Shown: positions 13,501 through 32,058, numbered from the stretch's first letter. The stretch: DNA of 64,000 nucleotides from Syngnathus acus (GCF_901709675.1 NC_051106.1:3110001-3174000), one strand, 5' to 3'. Translations and numbers: made by a program. The notes: generated by a model from the letters alone, not told the origin.

Positions 13501-13549
13501 CGTCCACAAAGGTTTAAACGAGTTTCTGAAGCAAGCATCCAAAAGATAA
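1550..13549 (+). CDS. togaram1: TOG array regulator of axonemal microtubules 1 (22 exons, TOG1 absent)
   Basis: Ciliary microtubule-binding protein; the family controls axoneme length and stability (Joubert syndrome gene in humans). Exons: 1550-2584, 3610-3676, 3963-4088, 4197-4454, 4532-4821, 4917-5134, 7551-7645, 7979-8131, 8200-8265, 8373-8527, 8607-8742, 8853-9089, 9583-9706, 9885-9990, 10200-10435, 10520-10678, 10891-11017, 11094-11209, 12104-12287, 12360-12579, 12655-12741, 13290-13549. They sum to 4455 nt, 1484 aa, with every phase consistent. TOG2 is residues about 1-220 (GIISKELYQQLLD onward). A Ser-rich linker follows with the family motif MLNSLRSLRNSAAKKRAK. TOG3 spans about 960-1190 (LRPFSKPDLAL start) and TOG4 about 1245-1484. 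Human TOGARAM1 has about 1720 aa; the missing part is TOG1, which in human shares the exon with TOG2. ATG 1550 is the first in-frame ATG; the frame is closed upstream at 1484. The N terminus is therefore uncertain, the rest firm. Confidence 0.9.
4455..4531 (+). other. Probable GC-AG intron of togaram1
   Basis: The donor reads AAAG|GCAAGA, close to the GC-AG consensus AG|GCAAGT, and the acceptor is GCACCAG. Joining 4454 to 4532 keeps the frame (VK-GDFPS). A GT donor at 4461 (AGA|GTTAGC) also keeps frame and would add two residues, so usage needs transcript data. Confidence 0.5.
6171..6507. mobile_element. Tigger/pogo-like MITE, copy 1
   Basis: Lies in a togaram1 intron. Ends are inverted: AGTAATTCCTCGTTTTTCGCGG on the left and a complementary GCGAAGTAGCGAGGCATCACTG on the right, with TA on both sides, as expected for TA-target Tc1/mariner-pogo elements. 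A close relative is at 51177-51502. No ORF inside. Confidence 0.75.
7673..7922. mobile_element. hAT-like MITE (CAGGGGTGTCAAAC termini)
   Basis: Intronic in togaram1. Begins CAGGGGTGTCAAACT and ends with the inverse AGTTTGACACCTATA. Flanks CTTTAGTC and CTTTATGC resemble a decayed 8-bp duplication. Same family as 41561-41869 and, more degraded, 57335-57690. Confidence 0.65.
11237..11917. mobile_element. TA-flanked DNA transposon with CCGTATTT...AAATACGG ends
   Basis: Within a togaram1 intron. Inverted ends (CCGTATTTGCCGCACCATAA and its reverse) contain the AAGGCGCAC motif shared with 12961-13224 and 21924-22320. TA borders both ends. It has no intact ORF, so it is non-autonomous. Confidence 0.65.
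12961..13224. mobile_element. Truncated copy of the same TA-flanked transposon family
   Basis: Matches the reverse complement of 21924-22203, including the tail GCGCCTTATAGTCCGGAAAA, but lacks the other terminus. Intronic, just upstream of the last togaram1 exon. Confidence 0.65.
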
Positions 13550-15381
13550 AAAGCAAAGCGGTCGGAGGAGAACATAGACACAACACTGACTTTACTTGAA
13601 GACAGAGATGTTCAACATTTCTTAGTGCCTGCACTTTTATCCCAATGAAAAGAAAAGTCTTTGAAGATGAGGAACTTTGACTCTTTTCTCAGTGATATTT
13701 CTTCCTCTGGTACAGAAGCCGGGACATTTGCAACATCCTGACACCAGGTCCTGCTTCCACACAGCATTGCTCTCTTTGCACATTGACAAGGTAGCTCATT
13801 ATGATGAACACGAGATTCACACACGAATCAGTCACCGCTTTACTTCATCCGGTGAACGCGACAAATCAGAGCCATTTGCAGAATGTAAAGTTTAAATGCA
13901 CAAAAAAGGACAGACAGGGATTGGAAAGTTGTATCGTGTTTTTGCGGTGTCCGAAAATATTTTTTATGATGTTTTATGTGGCTGTTTTTTGCTGAGTCAT
14001 CAAATGAGATTTACATGTAGTACAAAATACTTCTGTACAGCTGGTATGTATGTATTTGCACAGTATTAGCTTCCGCTGTAGTCATTAGGTGTATGATGTT
14101 CATTTAGCAATTTTATCTGTTGTATAATTTTTAAATCTTGTTGATGTGCTGCAGACCCGTGCGTTTGTTTGCATGATCATTTCTCTGGAACAAGGCACAC
14201 TGTAACGGTTAGCTGTGTATTGACGCCTACATCGAGACTATTGAAAAGGAGTTTTGGGTATGACTGTTGTTGCATGAGAAACAGAAGGTACGGATGGAGG
14301 ATTCACAGTAATGCCAGTCTTCAAGTAGCCTTTTAACGTCTTCTATTAAATTATATTCAACTTGTTTGCAAATGATGACAAGGACAAATTGATATATAAA
14401 TACAAATATAAAAAGTGTTTTATTTCTGTAAATTGAACTTCGTTCCTGTGCCTTTGTCTACATTGTTTCCATACTATTGCTCATTGCCAACTTCATTTGA
14501 TAGTTCATTTACCTAATTTAAATTGACCTAAACTAATTTAAATTAATTAGTAATGATAAAAGTATTGTAGATAGATCATGTTTTTGGGGCCATTGAGTAT
14601 CAAGTACTCTACACACATTTTAAGTTGACCCGAGTTTTATGACATGATACACGGATTTTGCAAGTTATGTTGTCCAAAACGAAGGTTAAAAAAAAAATTG
14701 TCATGTTGCCTTTCACAATGAAAGCGGAGTGCAATTCCAAGAGGCAATCCCAAAGGAGTTTATTTATAGAGTCACAGGAGACAAAAAATTAATTGGTTGG
14801 GCCAAGCAATAACTTGAAATTGCCTGTCATGGAGCGCATTTGTTATCACCCTTTACATTCCCTAAACTTGAAGTAGCTGCCATTTTGAATCCTTATTATA
14901 AAGACACAGTATAATATACACATCTTAATTAAACCCCAAAGACAGTCCAGATAAATTAGAAGGGCTCATTATGTCATAACTGGAAATCTGGATTCCAACA
15001 ACCAAGTTGCACATTTGGTCTTTAGGTAAAGATTGTCTTACAGTAACATCTTATTCTATCCTGTTCAAAATATTAGCAAATATATAAAGTGTCTGACTGA
15101 ACCACAATGTAGGTCAAGGGTAATGTGTCATTTGTCCTTAAAAAAGTCACAATGCTTTTGAAATGTTTTGAAATTGAAAAATAGACTCAATGGAATCATA
15201 AATTACTTTCAGATTGTTTCTTGTGCTAAGAATAAGTTTGTCATTTGTCACCTTCAGTGACTTAACAGGAAAAGTACATTCCGCCCTTTTATGTGTCCGC
15301 CGTGTTACTATGGCAGCCGCGTGGAGTAAGTCCATGGTAACCGCGTCAGCTGGGATGTTACAGCCTTAACACCTCACTTAG
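13550..15381. other. Convergent 3' UTRs of togaram1 and ccdc28b
   Basis: The two genes are tail to tail. A weak ATTAAA signal at about 14345 could end togaram1 transcripts. TTTATT motifs near 14419 and 14759 could serve ccdc28b on the minus strand. No further gene is seen; ORFs here are short and without recognisable similarity. Confidence 0.5.
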
Positions 15382-17845
<2,464 letters not shown>

Positions 17846-19294
17846 CGTTCACCAATTGGCTCAGCAGAAAGTTGGTGAGCCTTTTTAGTGGATAGGCACG
17901 TGATTTTTTGGGGCTATTATTTTGCAATTATATATTTGACAATGTATGACTATTCTGGAAAAGATGCCTTTATTGTAAAAAAAGATGACTATATTTTCCG
18001 AACAATTTTGTTTAACTAAAAAAACATGATTTTACACCTGTTTAAATAATTATTTTGACTCAACTCTGCCAAAAAAATATCCATGCATGTGATCATAAAT
18101 CAAAATGATGAAACATAATTTATTACACATTTTTTCGGGCCTCCAGTTTGAGATCCACCACCAAGTAGAGGACTACGTGTATTTAAATGACTTTACAACA
18201 ATATACATAGTTTCTGTTTCGCTATTTGGTCCCCATTACAGTGTAAATCAAAAGTGACCATTATGTTTGAAAAGACTAATTGTTTTGTACATAATATATT
18301 GTGGATTGTGCTAGTGCAGTGCCAACAACTCTTTTCAAATGGACCTCATGTGAAGACTTCCAGCGGTGGGATGGGGGAAAAAAATCAATTTTCAGGACAA
18401 AAGCAATAGAAATATTCAAATAAGATTTATGTAAAATGTCTGCAGCCATAGTTAGTGTGGGCAAACCATAAGGAGTGCAATTTTATAGTTGGACACGTAA
18501 ATGGGATTACGATCATGTCGCCACTTCATCCCATTAGATTAAATCAATACTAATGGCAGTTATTTTATGGATTAAACAGAGTACACACGGAAAAAAAATC
18601 TGCGTTGGGATACAAATATTTACACTTTAAAAAGTCAAATTTAAAACTATCGTTTGCCTGAAATTGGGTGTCTTTTGTTTGTAAATACACCGATTACATG
18701 CATGCGGAAAAAAATCGATGAGACAAATGGCACTTACCGAATCAGTTACGCACGAGGGGATGCAATGGTTGCATCATCAAATTTGTCCTTGTTATTCACC
18801 TCATTTATGAGGGTAGAAATATATAACCAAGTTGTATTTAAAACCGATGCATCCGTGGAAATGTTTGTGTTAAATCGCGTCTGCGACGAGCGACGCTCTC
18901 TGCGCAGCTGCAGCCTTCAGCGGTCTTAAAGAGACAGTACACTTATTGAAATGTTCGCCCTGGTCTATGTCTGACAGGTACGTGGACGCCCTTATTATTT
19001 CCTTGACCTCGTTATGTGAAAACAGAAATTGGAGGTAAAACTACCTTACAGGTCTCAAATTAATAGAGAAATGTTTAACTGCAGAAACCGGTGGTATCCA
19101 GGGTGGCAACAATGTTAGGACAAACAATCTTCAAGGTCAGAAAACAATTTACAACCAGACCACATTTTAAGTAATACAAAAATATCTCCTTTTTATTATG
19201 ACAGATCAGAACAAAAGCATGACACAAAATGCAATTTGTAGAAAAAATACAGACCTCTTGAGCCTCTTTGTCTTGAACGCACAGTAATTTATAC
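17846..19294. other. Upstream of ccdc28b and 3' UTR of tmem39b
   Basis: Holds the ccdc28b 5' flank (17846 to about 18950) and the tmem39b 3' UTR, whose likely poly(A) signal is AATAAA on the minus strand at 19192-19197. AT-rich with several A/T runs; no additional gene recognised. Confidence 0.5.
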
Positions 19295-23460
<4,166 letters not shown>

Positions 23461-26076
23461 TCTATTGAGACACTGGCGTGTTTTTTATTGGAATCACCAA
23501 AGGCGTTCATTGTTGTTGTACAAGCGCTGATAGACGGCAACGCAGATGTTAGCAACCAAGGGGGCGGAGTCTCAGTTAAAGATACAGTGCCAACGTCATA
23601 ACGCTACACTTCAAGGCCAGAACGTCAGCTTCCTAGCTCTAAGGTTGTTGGACGATATTGAATGTTTATATTATATTATTATTTTTTGGAATATATTTTC
23701 AAAACACTATGTTGAAAACATGCAGCGGGCTACTGACGCCCCCGTGCCAAAGTTTGCACACCACTTGACTACGCAATGTTTTGCAGTTGACTACCAGTAC
23801 AGCACATCCTGCCTAATTTTTATGACAAAATATGAATGAACAATTAGTTATCCTTTATAAGTCTAATTTACTTATATTGTGAGCTGGAGGTTCATGGGCC
23901 AATGCAACTTTTCAATTGTGAAATCCCAGTGCATCTGGTGTGATCTTAAACTGCCACAAAAGGTCAAACATATCAAAAATGATAATACAACTTCCTCATA
24001 AGTTACATTGTAAACTTGCTTACATTGTATTTTGGTTATCTGTAGATAAAGGAAGTATTCATCTCTTGGCAACCATAAAAAATGTGCAATAAGTCAATGA
24101 TGCATTAATTCCAATAAATATATTTTATTCAAGTCAACATTAACATTGCAAGTTTAGACTGAACTGGGTAAATTTTTTTATAGATATTGAAAAAATCCTC
24201 ATAGAGGAAAGATGACTTGTCTCCTCAGAAAACATTCTGCAAAGCAAAGTGCGGGTTGAGTGACGACAAAGCAGCCTTGACTGCTACAAAGTTTCTCCCG
24301 CCTTTCAAAAGGACACTTGAATGACCTGAGTAAGAAACAGAGCAAATTTTAGTTTCTTTGACACAGGATGTAATAAAATGTTTTTTTCACCAACCGTGAT
24401 TGCTTAGGGATCTTGGAAGCAGTTTTGTCTCCAGCATTGAGACATGTCACTTAACACCTAAAAAGGAAGACAAAATGAGTTCTTAGCAGCACAAATACGC
24501 ACACTGAACATGGATTCGTACTCACACGGGCAAACATGCAAATCTAACATGATCTAAAGATTTAAGCAACTCAAACATGTTTTTTTATTTTCATTATTGG
24601 GATATTACTAATCACAAGTATTGTTAGGTGATATATTATGAAATGAATTTTCATTCATCACCAATCTCCAAAAATTGTCAAGGTATTGCATTAAGTTACG
24701 ACTTATTTTTATTTGAGCAAGAGTTGCATCACAATTTCTGATCTATTTTTGTACGGCTTATTTTGCTCGGAACAGCTGATACCATTTTGCACTTTTTTTT
24801 TTAATTACCTTATACTTGGTCACAAAATAAAACAAAAATCTAATAGATGAGAGTTGGTTAGTTTTACCTTCATGTGGCGATCTTTTGGCTTTTAGAATCC
24901 TCCCCTCAGCGATTTTTGTCTTTTATAAAAAAGCAGCCAGCATGACTTTGCTTCAAAGTCAAGACCCCTGCAAGCTTGGTTTGAAATATTGTTGTTACTT
25001 CAAGTGGCTGACGCCTTCTAGGATTGCAGATACACTAAAGGTTGACGACAATGCATATTCAAGCAGGAGATCATCAAATCCAACTTCTATTTGGCAGACC
25101 GTACCTCGTGGAATGATGAACTTTATTATTGTCAGTGACATTACAAGTATAGTTTAGGAAATTTGGAAAAACAATACTTAGTTCAAAGTCCATACACTGT
25201 TTTGTTTTGCTTTAAAGAAAAATCTTACTGACAGTACACAGGTAGCTTGTTCAGCGTCAAATACATTTTTACATGTTCACCAAGGGAAATCTTTTCTTTT
25301 TTTTTTTTTTGGTACAAACAAAGGCAAAATACCACTTTTAAATCAAGTTTAAACTCAAAACTAGAAACTTTATTAAAACAACGCAATGCAGAAAGACATT
25401 TGGATAAACGCGTTTAGAATTCTATTTAGCCAAACGTACACAATTAAGCATTTTTTTTTTTTTACGTGTCTTACAATATACACAGTTGTCCTACAGTTAT
25501 GTACAAACTATTGAGAAGGCTGCAGCCACCTGGCACACACATTGAGAATTGGTTGGCTTTCAGTATTTTTGAGAGTTAATTGTGACAAATCATATTATCA
25601 AGCATATTTTTTTTCCTTTTGTTGTATTTTATTACAATAAGATATGATTGACCTATTAGAAGACAAAAACTCTTATATAAGATTCGTGTTGGACCATAAA
25701 ACAATTTTTTTTAGACTTCAAATTAACTAAGCTCTTTTGTTCCGTTTGTAAGAACTAGATATGGAAGCTAGATTTCTTTTGCCACGATAATTTTGTTATG
25801 ATAATTAAAACATAACCAGTAAATATTGCTAAAATATGAATGCCTCGGAGGTTTGTCACGATGGAACCGCCAACTACTAATTTTAACAGTTACTACGAAA
25901 CCACACTTTTTACTCCCGGAAAATTGAACACGTGCAACAAAATCTGTGCTAAAAATGAGAAACTATTAAAACTAAACCATAAAAAGAGAAGGGAAAAACC
26001 ATGGAAATTACTTTTGAAACGTTAAGTGAGTTACAATCGAAGGCAGTTGCCGTGGCAACCTTCTACCGGTAGCTGT
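23461..26076 (-). other. khdrbs1 3' UTR plus intergenic DNA
   Basis: The minus-strand AATAAA at 25369-25374 is a good candidate for the khdrbs1 poly(A) signal, giving a 3' UTR of about 700 nt. The rest (23461 to about 25340) is AT-rich, and I see no gene or recognisable element in it. Confidence 0.45.
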
Positions 26077-28367
26077 TCAGAATCTTCCATAGGGATGCTC
26101 TCGATAGGCTCCTCTTGCCTGCCTCGCCGGAGCAGCCTTGCCTCCGGCTGCAGAGGCGGCCCATGTGCTCTCCCAGTCCTCCTGAGCTAATTGGGTGGAA
26201 AATTAAGACAAAAAAATACATTCATCTATCTTTCAAATTTGGACATAAATAGCATTGAATACTTACAATATTGCTCATAGGCGGCTTCCTGGGGCTCTCC
26301 ATGACCGTAGTCATAATACTCAGTATCCCTGTAAAGAGATTTCATATGTAAGTATATTGTGCTGAAATGTAATGGCAAGTTCTTGTTATAACATTCACTT
26401 ACGTGGGTAAAGGTTGTTGGCTATAATAATTTTCATATCCCTCATAGGCTGGCTCTGCATATGAATCCTCATAAGCAGGCTGGAAGGAAGATAAATCACT
26501 GAGTACATTATCTTGGCAAAAAGATGTCAAGACGTGTGTTTGATAAACCATTTATTGAGATGTCTAAATAAGAAAGCTATGTTTAATAGCTTACATAGTC
26601 TTCATAGGACTCAGGTTTGGATTGGGAGCCCGACGGGGGGACTTGCTGGTGTGAAAGGGCAGCGGCGGGGAGCATCCTCGGTGCCCCGGTAGCAGGGGGT
26701 CTGGACCGTGAGGAGGAACCTCCTCGAGTGGGAGTCGTGGGTCCACCTCTACCAGCTGGCACGCCTCGAGAATTGCCCCGGCTTACTCCTCCTCGTGGGC
26801 CGCCACCGCGCATGGCCCCACGAGGACCACCGCGGGGAAGTCCACGCCCTCTGTGGAAACCAGACCAGTTGGCACTTTTTTGCCCCAAAGGAGCATCACT
26901 AGTTACATCAGTTTTACCTCGGCCCGGGACCTGGTGGTACACCTCGGCCTCTTCCCATAGGCCCGCCACGTCCCCTGGCTGAACCGTCGTGAGAGCCATT
27001 CAGGAAATGGGGGTCCATATATGGGTCATACTCACCAGGTTCCTAAAAAACAAATTCTTGTCAAAGCATTGACAATATCAAAGTAAAACAGTGTTATGTA
27101 AAATATGAGTGACTTACTGGGATCAGGAACTTTTTGACCTCATCCATCGCATGAGCCATGCGAAGGTAGGCGTCTGGGATGGGCGCCATCACTTCAATGA
27201 AAACGTGCAACTCCAATGCAAGGTGAGCATACTTTGCTTCACCGCCATTACGTAGCGCTTCCTCCTAATAGGACAATTCAAACTCTAGTACAACTAAAGA
27301 CAAAGGGCAAATCATGCATTATAGAATTGAGAACATCTAAATTACGTGCATACCTTAGTCTTATCCCTCATGGAACCTTTTCCCAAAACTGAAATTTTTG
27401 CACCAGTTTCCTCTTGTAGCCTCTTGATGGTACTACCCTGTGGCCCCAATAGCTTGCCGACAAAGTTGACCTTTTGAAATTAAACAGAAACGATTTAGCA
27501 CAGAGTCTTCCCTGGTGACCTCCAGTTAAGGAGCAAAACCGGCTGGTTTGCAGAAATCAGCTTAGACTCATGAACTTATTTTGAGTCATTTAAGATGAGC
27601 ACAATGCAGAAACCTCTACTAATTACTATCCTTGATTATCACAAAACCAAATCTATCATGCTATAATTATACAATGGGAGTGCAGAATAGCGGCATTTTA
27701 TTTTACGATTGACTTACCCTGGGATACTGCTTGGATGGTATAAGTACACGCTCTTTGAGCTGCAGAGTTTTTGTAGCAAAGAGGTCCAAGTATTTCTCTT
27801 TGTCTTGTTCTTTCTTAGGTTCACCTTTTTGGATCCTGTCAATCTCTGCAGAAGGTGAACAATGAACATAGAAACCAGGACACGAGGACATGCAACGACT
27901 CAATGTTGGCACAACGGGGGCACACTCAATGGGAAACATGAACAGTGACAATAAAGATAGTTTGTTGGCCAAAGGAGATCCAGGTTACGATTATTAATAT
28001 TAATATGGCACAAATGATACTCCAAACCTATTCCATCAAATGGCGATGACAGTCACGCTAAGAATTGGCGGTAACACAATACTAAAATAACCACAACTAA
28101 CTCAAGAATATAGTAGTCAATCAGGAATATATTCAGAAATCATAACGCAATCATGGATGATTCACGTGGACATCACGTGTTTAAAACGCCAATGTTTTGG
28201 ATGAACACATTGCAATGCTTTTCAATGATTCAAAAAACGGGCCGTGGGTTGCTCATCACCAGACGAATCAACTTACCAGCAGAAATAAGCTTCATGGCGT
28301 GGGTGAAAGATGAATCCAAGCTGTCCTTCTCGGCCAGGAGCTCCGGTAGGTATTTTGTGTCTTCCAT
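26077..28367 (-). CDS. khdrbs1: KH domain RNA-binding, signal-transduction-associated protein 1 (Sam68), 9 exons
   Basis: STAR-family nuclear RNA-binding protein regulating splicing and a target of Src-family kinases. Exons: 28367-28277, 27845-27718, 27470-27354, 27264-27118, 27042-26918, 26850-26595, 26479-26403, 26328-26267, 26186-26077; 1113 nt, 370 aa, frame intact. QUA1 starts immediately ([20 protein letters not shown]). The KH domain is exons 3-4 with [20 protein letters not shown] and [12 protein letters not shown]2 contains [17 protein letters not shown] repeats fill exons 5-6. The C terminus is Tyr-rich ([19 protein letters not shown]) and ends in a basic tail, YREHPYGRF. The long Pro-rich N-terminal extension of mammalian Sam68 is absent. 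Teleosts carry two khdrbs1 copies; which one this is cannot be told from here. Neighbour tmem39b supports khdrbs1 over khdrbs2/3. Confidence 0.9.
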
Positions 28368-28690
28368 TTTGCTTTCCTCGTAACCAGGTCTCACACGATG
28401 GCGGACTTCAATTGGCCTCTTTGTTAGCACTTGCTAAGCTCAAACCTCGCTAACGCCACTGGATGGAACAAACGCAGCGTCGCTCGCCGTGCTGAGGCTT
28501 CGTGCAACTCAAGACAGCAGCAAAAAAGCGAACAATAGTCCTCGTGATCAACAGCGTCGTGATAATTTAGTCCAGTGGAGGTTCGGTGGCGGTGATGTTA
28601 CCTTCCGTCAACGGACAATGGGGAGATGGCGCAGCTGCATATGAACGAGAGGAGAAAGAGAGGCAGCCGCCGGAAATGACGTACTAATCA
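28368..28690 (-). promoter_or_regulatory. khdrbs1: khdrbs1 promoter/5' UTR
   Basis: A CpG-containing stretch upstream of ATG 28367. Read on the minus strand it includes TACGTCATTTCCGGCGG (28667-28683), combining a CRE-like TACGTCA and an ETS-type TTTCCGG. Assignment is by motif and position only. Confidence 0.4.
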
Positions 28691-29806
28691 CCAATCTAAA
28701 AGTTTAAACCCTTGTAATTAAATAATAAATAAATAAAATAAATAAATCCGATTAAGGTAATCATTATCCTGTACAAGTAAAAAAAAAAAAAAAAAAAAGT
28801 ACAATCTGAAATGTAGTTAAAGTCAGACATATCTAAGTTCCAAGTCTATTGATCAATCCAATCAACAATGTATTTTGCAATTATATAGAATTATAAAAGA
28901 ATATTTTAATACATTGTTTTACATACAGCACTTGCAGCTGTTGCTTAAGTGCTCTAGAAACAGAGATTACTTGGCATGAAAAAATGCACACATTACATTA
29001 GCTCAGACTATGAAAAACTACATACCATATGCCACAATGACATGGATTTGCTAATGAGTTTTAAAAAAAAAAAAGAAAAAAGGGGGAGGAATATCTTGTT
29101 TCTCAGAATCCGATAGGTACCTATCACTTTTTGGGAGTAACATTAATGTGTCATCAGAAGTATCCAAAGAACACTGCTGAAACTGCTTTAAGATTGCATT
29201 TTTTCAAAATATATTTAATTTCCAACAACAGTTACCACAAAACAATGCAAAGGCAATTTACTTACATTCAATCAGGGGTCAGCAACCTTTTTTTTAACTG
29301 AGGTACGTAATTCATGCAATTGTGCTATCAGATTGATACATACATCTGAAATAGCAGATTTTATAAAACTACTCATCATCTATGGTTGGAAAAGGTCACA
29401 AGCACAATTTTGGTGACCCTTGATGTACAAAGATTCAAGAAAAAGTTAAAGGAGTGCATTTTCCATCCCTCCATCTATTTTCTAACCACCTTATCCCGTA
29501 TGGAAGGAAATTCTTGATTGATGGACTTAAGAAGCATTGTTTTTCTTAATAGAATAAATATTCAGTAAAAAACAACAACATTGATAACCCTTTCAAAAAT
29601 TAATCATGATTGAAATATTCAGACAATTCATAAGCTATTAATAGTTAATGTAGTATCATACATTTCTAACCTATCACAGAACCCAAAAGCAGCAAATTAT
29701 ATTTTACAATTAAATCATCAAGTTCTTACATAAAAAGGCCATTTAATTTGGCCATAAATGTACTCCAGTCCTAATGAACTAGCTGTGTGACCATCATTTT
29801 GAGGTA
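28691..29806. other. Intergenic DNA and zbtb8os 3' UTR
   Basis: Contains an (AAAT)n run at about 28722-28748 and a poly-A run at 28780-28798. Otherwise AT-rich without recognisable genes. The zbtb8os 3' UTR must start at 29806 and run leftwards. Confidence 0.5.
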
Positions 29807-31329
29807 TCAGATATCAATAATTGCAAATATCTCTGGTTTTTCTTTATCGTGGATTTGCATTGCAGAGTATGTGATGGCTTTCACCTCCGTACCCTAGGAG
29901 ACAAAAACAATTTTTGTTACTTTGTCATTTTTTCTCTGAACAACCTTTTGTCAGGATTTGTACCTGTGGATGCTTCGACAGTGAGAATTCTTCACCCCAC
30001 CTTCAACACACAAAACGTGTGGGTAAGATTGTGAGGTAATTTTAGGCAACATAACAGTAAGTAACAGTCCTGAAGAGGTCAACATTACCCGATGGAGCGA
30101 ATCCTAAAATGCATTCTGTCAATAGACAAAACTTTGACCTCCTGTTGGAAGAAACATAAATGAAACCACAATGAAGATTGTAACAATATAATCAAATTGT
30201 TATTTTAGAAGTATAGTAATAATTGACTTGTCGCACACATTCCAACAATGTATCAGGTTTAATCGGCTATGTGTTAAATGCAAAATTCCTCATCTTGCAG
30301 TTGGCATAGGAACTGATTGTTTATTGCTTTTGTGAAGCTACAGGCAAGTTGTGAAAAACATACTCACCCGAGGAATAAAGAACATATCAGCACTAAACTT
30401 GTACAGCCAGTCGTCTAGGAAGTGGAAGAGTAATGATTCAAAGTCTTCCCCTGTAGACATCCGGAGAAAAGTATGACTATTTATAGAGAATTAATGACTG
30501 CATTCAGATTTCTCACCTTCTGACTCCACTTCTACAGTATCGATGGGTTCCACTGTTTCGGTGTCCGTCATGTAGCCAAACATGCCCATGGCACATTGTT
30601 CGAAGGCTTCCTCCAGAGTGTCTCCCCAGGAATGAATTCTGAGAAAGCATAACCAAATGTTAACACAACCATGACCTAACCTAAAACTGTGAATAAACTC
30701 TTGACATAATAGGGCACTCACTGTACATCGGCTGTATGATCCAAATCTGTAAGAAATGAACACAAGGTCATTATTTTAGACAAAACTCAGGTCTTGCTTT
30801 TGAAACAATGTAACAGGTAATGTTAACTTTAGAACGTCACTTCACTTTATTTTAACTGTAAATCAAAATTAGCCTTACTTATTACTAGGGCTGGACGATT
30901 TTAAAAAATCACAGATCATTCTGTTTATTTACTTCACTGGTTCTTCTATATCAAACAAATTATTTTAGGTGTATTTACCTGACATGTTTCGGCGGGTTCT
31001 TCCGCCTTCATCAGAGTCAAAATTCTGTTTATTTGTTTAAAGTGTGTCTTAAATTCACTGCTGAGATAGGCAAACAAAGAAGCCTATTTTGTCAACCGTA
31101 AATCACATTTTTATGTTGAAATAATTCTTATTTTCCAGCCATATCGCCCCCTAGTGAGCATCTGACGACAATTCAACATCAAGTACACACCCGTACAGTG
31201 TCACCAATTTAAGCTAACACTTAAACTCTAGTTAAAGTTTAACTTACATTCATATTTTTTTGTAATTGAAGGATACTTGGATTTAGTTTCTTTCATCGCA
31301 TCTGTCAGATCTAACGCGCGATCGTCCAT
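29807..31329 (-). CDS. zbtb8os: Archease, cofactor of the RTCB tRNA-splicing ligase (7 exons)
   Basis: Archease stimulates guanylylation and multiple turnover of the RTCB ligase that joins tRNA halves and XBP1 mRNA. Exons: 31329-31248, 30746-30722 (25 nt), 30638-30517, 30450-30368, 30141-30089, 30000-29964, 29893-29807; 489 nt, 162 aa (human 167). Family motifs: LDHTADVQIHSWGDTLEEAF with the metal-binding Asp/His cluster, then EQCAMGMFGYMTDTETVEP, FHFLDDWLYKFSADMFF, GWGEEFSLSKHPQ, GTEVKAITYSAMQIH and the C-terminal IIDI with its conserved Asp. All splice phases agree. Head-to-head with rbbp4, as in mammals, but here separated by a 12-kb transposon-bounded block. Confidence 0.95.
30722..30746 (-). 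other. zbtb8os: 25-nt microexon of zbtb8os
   Basis: Codes the heart of the archease signature (LDHTADV). Acceptor TTCTTACAG and donor ACA|GTGAGT. Phases 1 and 2 join correctly to exons 1 and 3. Confidence 0.9.
30973..31022 (-). ncRNA. Hammerhead-ribozyme-like motif
   Basis: On the minus strand this reads stem I - CTGATGA - A - GGCGG/CCGCC hairpin (loop AAGAAC) - GAAA - C AT G T C - stem I return. Stem I pairs TTTTGACT with AGGTAAAT with one internal mismatch, and stem III is a minimal two base pairs. The core residues of hammerhead ribozymes (CUGAUGA, GAAA, UC cleavage site) are all present in order. An extra A between CTGATGA and stem II departs from consensus and could weaken activity. It sits in a zbtb8os intron within apparent retroelement debris, the known setting for such ribozymes (Penelope-like elements). 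Confidence 0.45.
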
Positions 31330-31430
31330 TTCAGGGCTGTGCGGTGTGTCAAGTGTAGAGATGATCCGAAAGAGACTTCCCGCATGTCGCACTTCTCAGT
31401 GGTTTCCAACATGGTTGATAGGGCGGGACC
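31330..31430 (-). promoter_or_regulatory. zbtb8os: zbtb8os-side half of the ancestral divergent promoter
   Basis: Only 101 bp separate ATG 31329 from the transposon-bounded block. It carries a GC box (GGGCGGG, 31421-31427) at the very edge of the 8-bp repeat GCGGGACC. Confidence 0.5.
31423..31430. repeat. Left copy of 8-bp direct repeat GCGGGACC
   Basis: Identical to 43417-43424. Each copy abuts the outer terminus of a hAT-like element (TAGTG at 31431, CACTA ending at 43416), as target-site duplications do. Confidence 0.75.
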
Positions 31431-32058
31431 TAGTGTTGGCTCGTGAGTGAACGATTCGTTCAAAGAGAACGAATCGTTTCAGTGAACGAGAGTGAACGAA
31501 TCACTTCCTAAAGTGATTCGTTCTTTTTTTCCTTTCATATATAACTTCAACCAGTAGATGTCAGTAATGCCCATTGAAGCTGGTGCTACCTCGCCGTAAA
31601 ACAAAACGAAGAAGAAAATCAGCCAATCAGCAGCGCCAGCGAGCGTTAGATGGAGGAGGGACTTTACGAGTCAGTGACGTAACTTCCCGTTCACGAACGA
31701 GTCGTGAATTGCATTTCCCGTTCACCAACGAACGAATCTGTGAGTGAACGAATCACTCACTGTGATTCACTCAGTGATTCGCATTTCCAGTTCACCGCGA
31801 GAACGGATCAGTGAGGGAACGAATCCTGGCTTTCCCGTTCGCGAACGAGTCAATGAGTGAACTGCCTTCTTGTGCATCAACGGATCAGTCAGTGAATATG
31901 TTGCGTCTCCTGGCGTGAACTATGGAAGCCAGAACGTAGATTTACGATTTACTTATAGCAGGTTTTAAATAACGTGGATGCATATATATGCCTAAATATT
32001 GTTATCCAATATATCGACTGCAGTTTCACATTAGATTGCTGGTTCGAGATGTACTTTA

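Noticed and set aside
26617-26982. Plus-strand ORF of 121 aa opposite khdrbs1
   Set aside because: Antisense shadow of the RG-rich exon; no splice or domain support.
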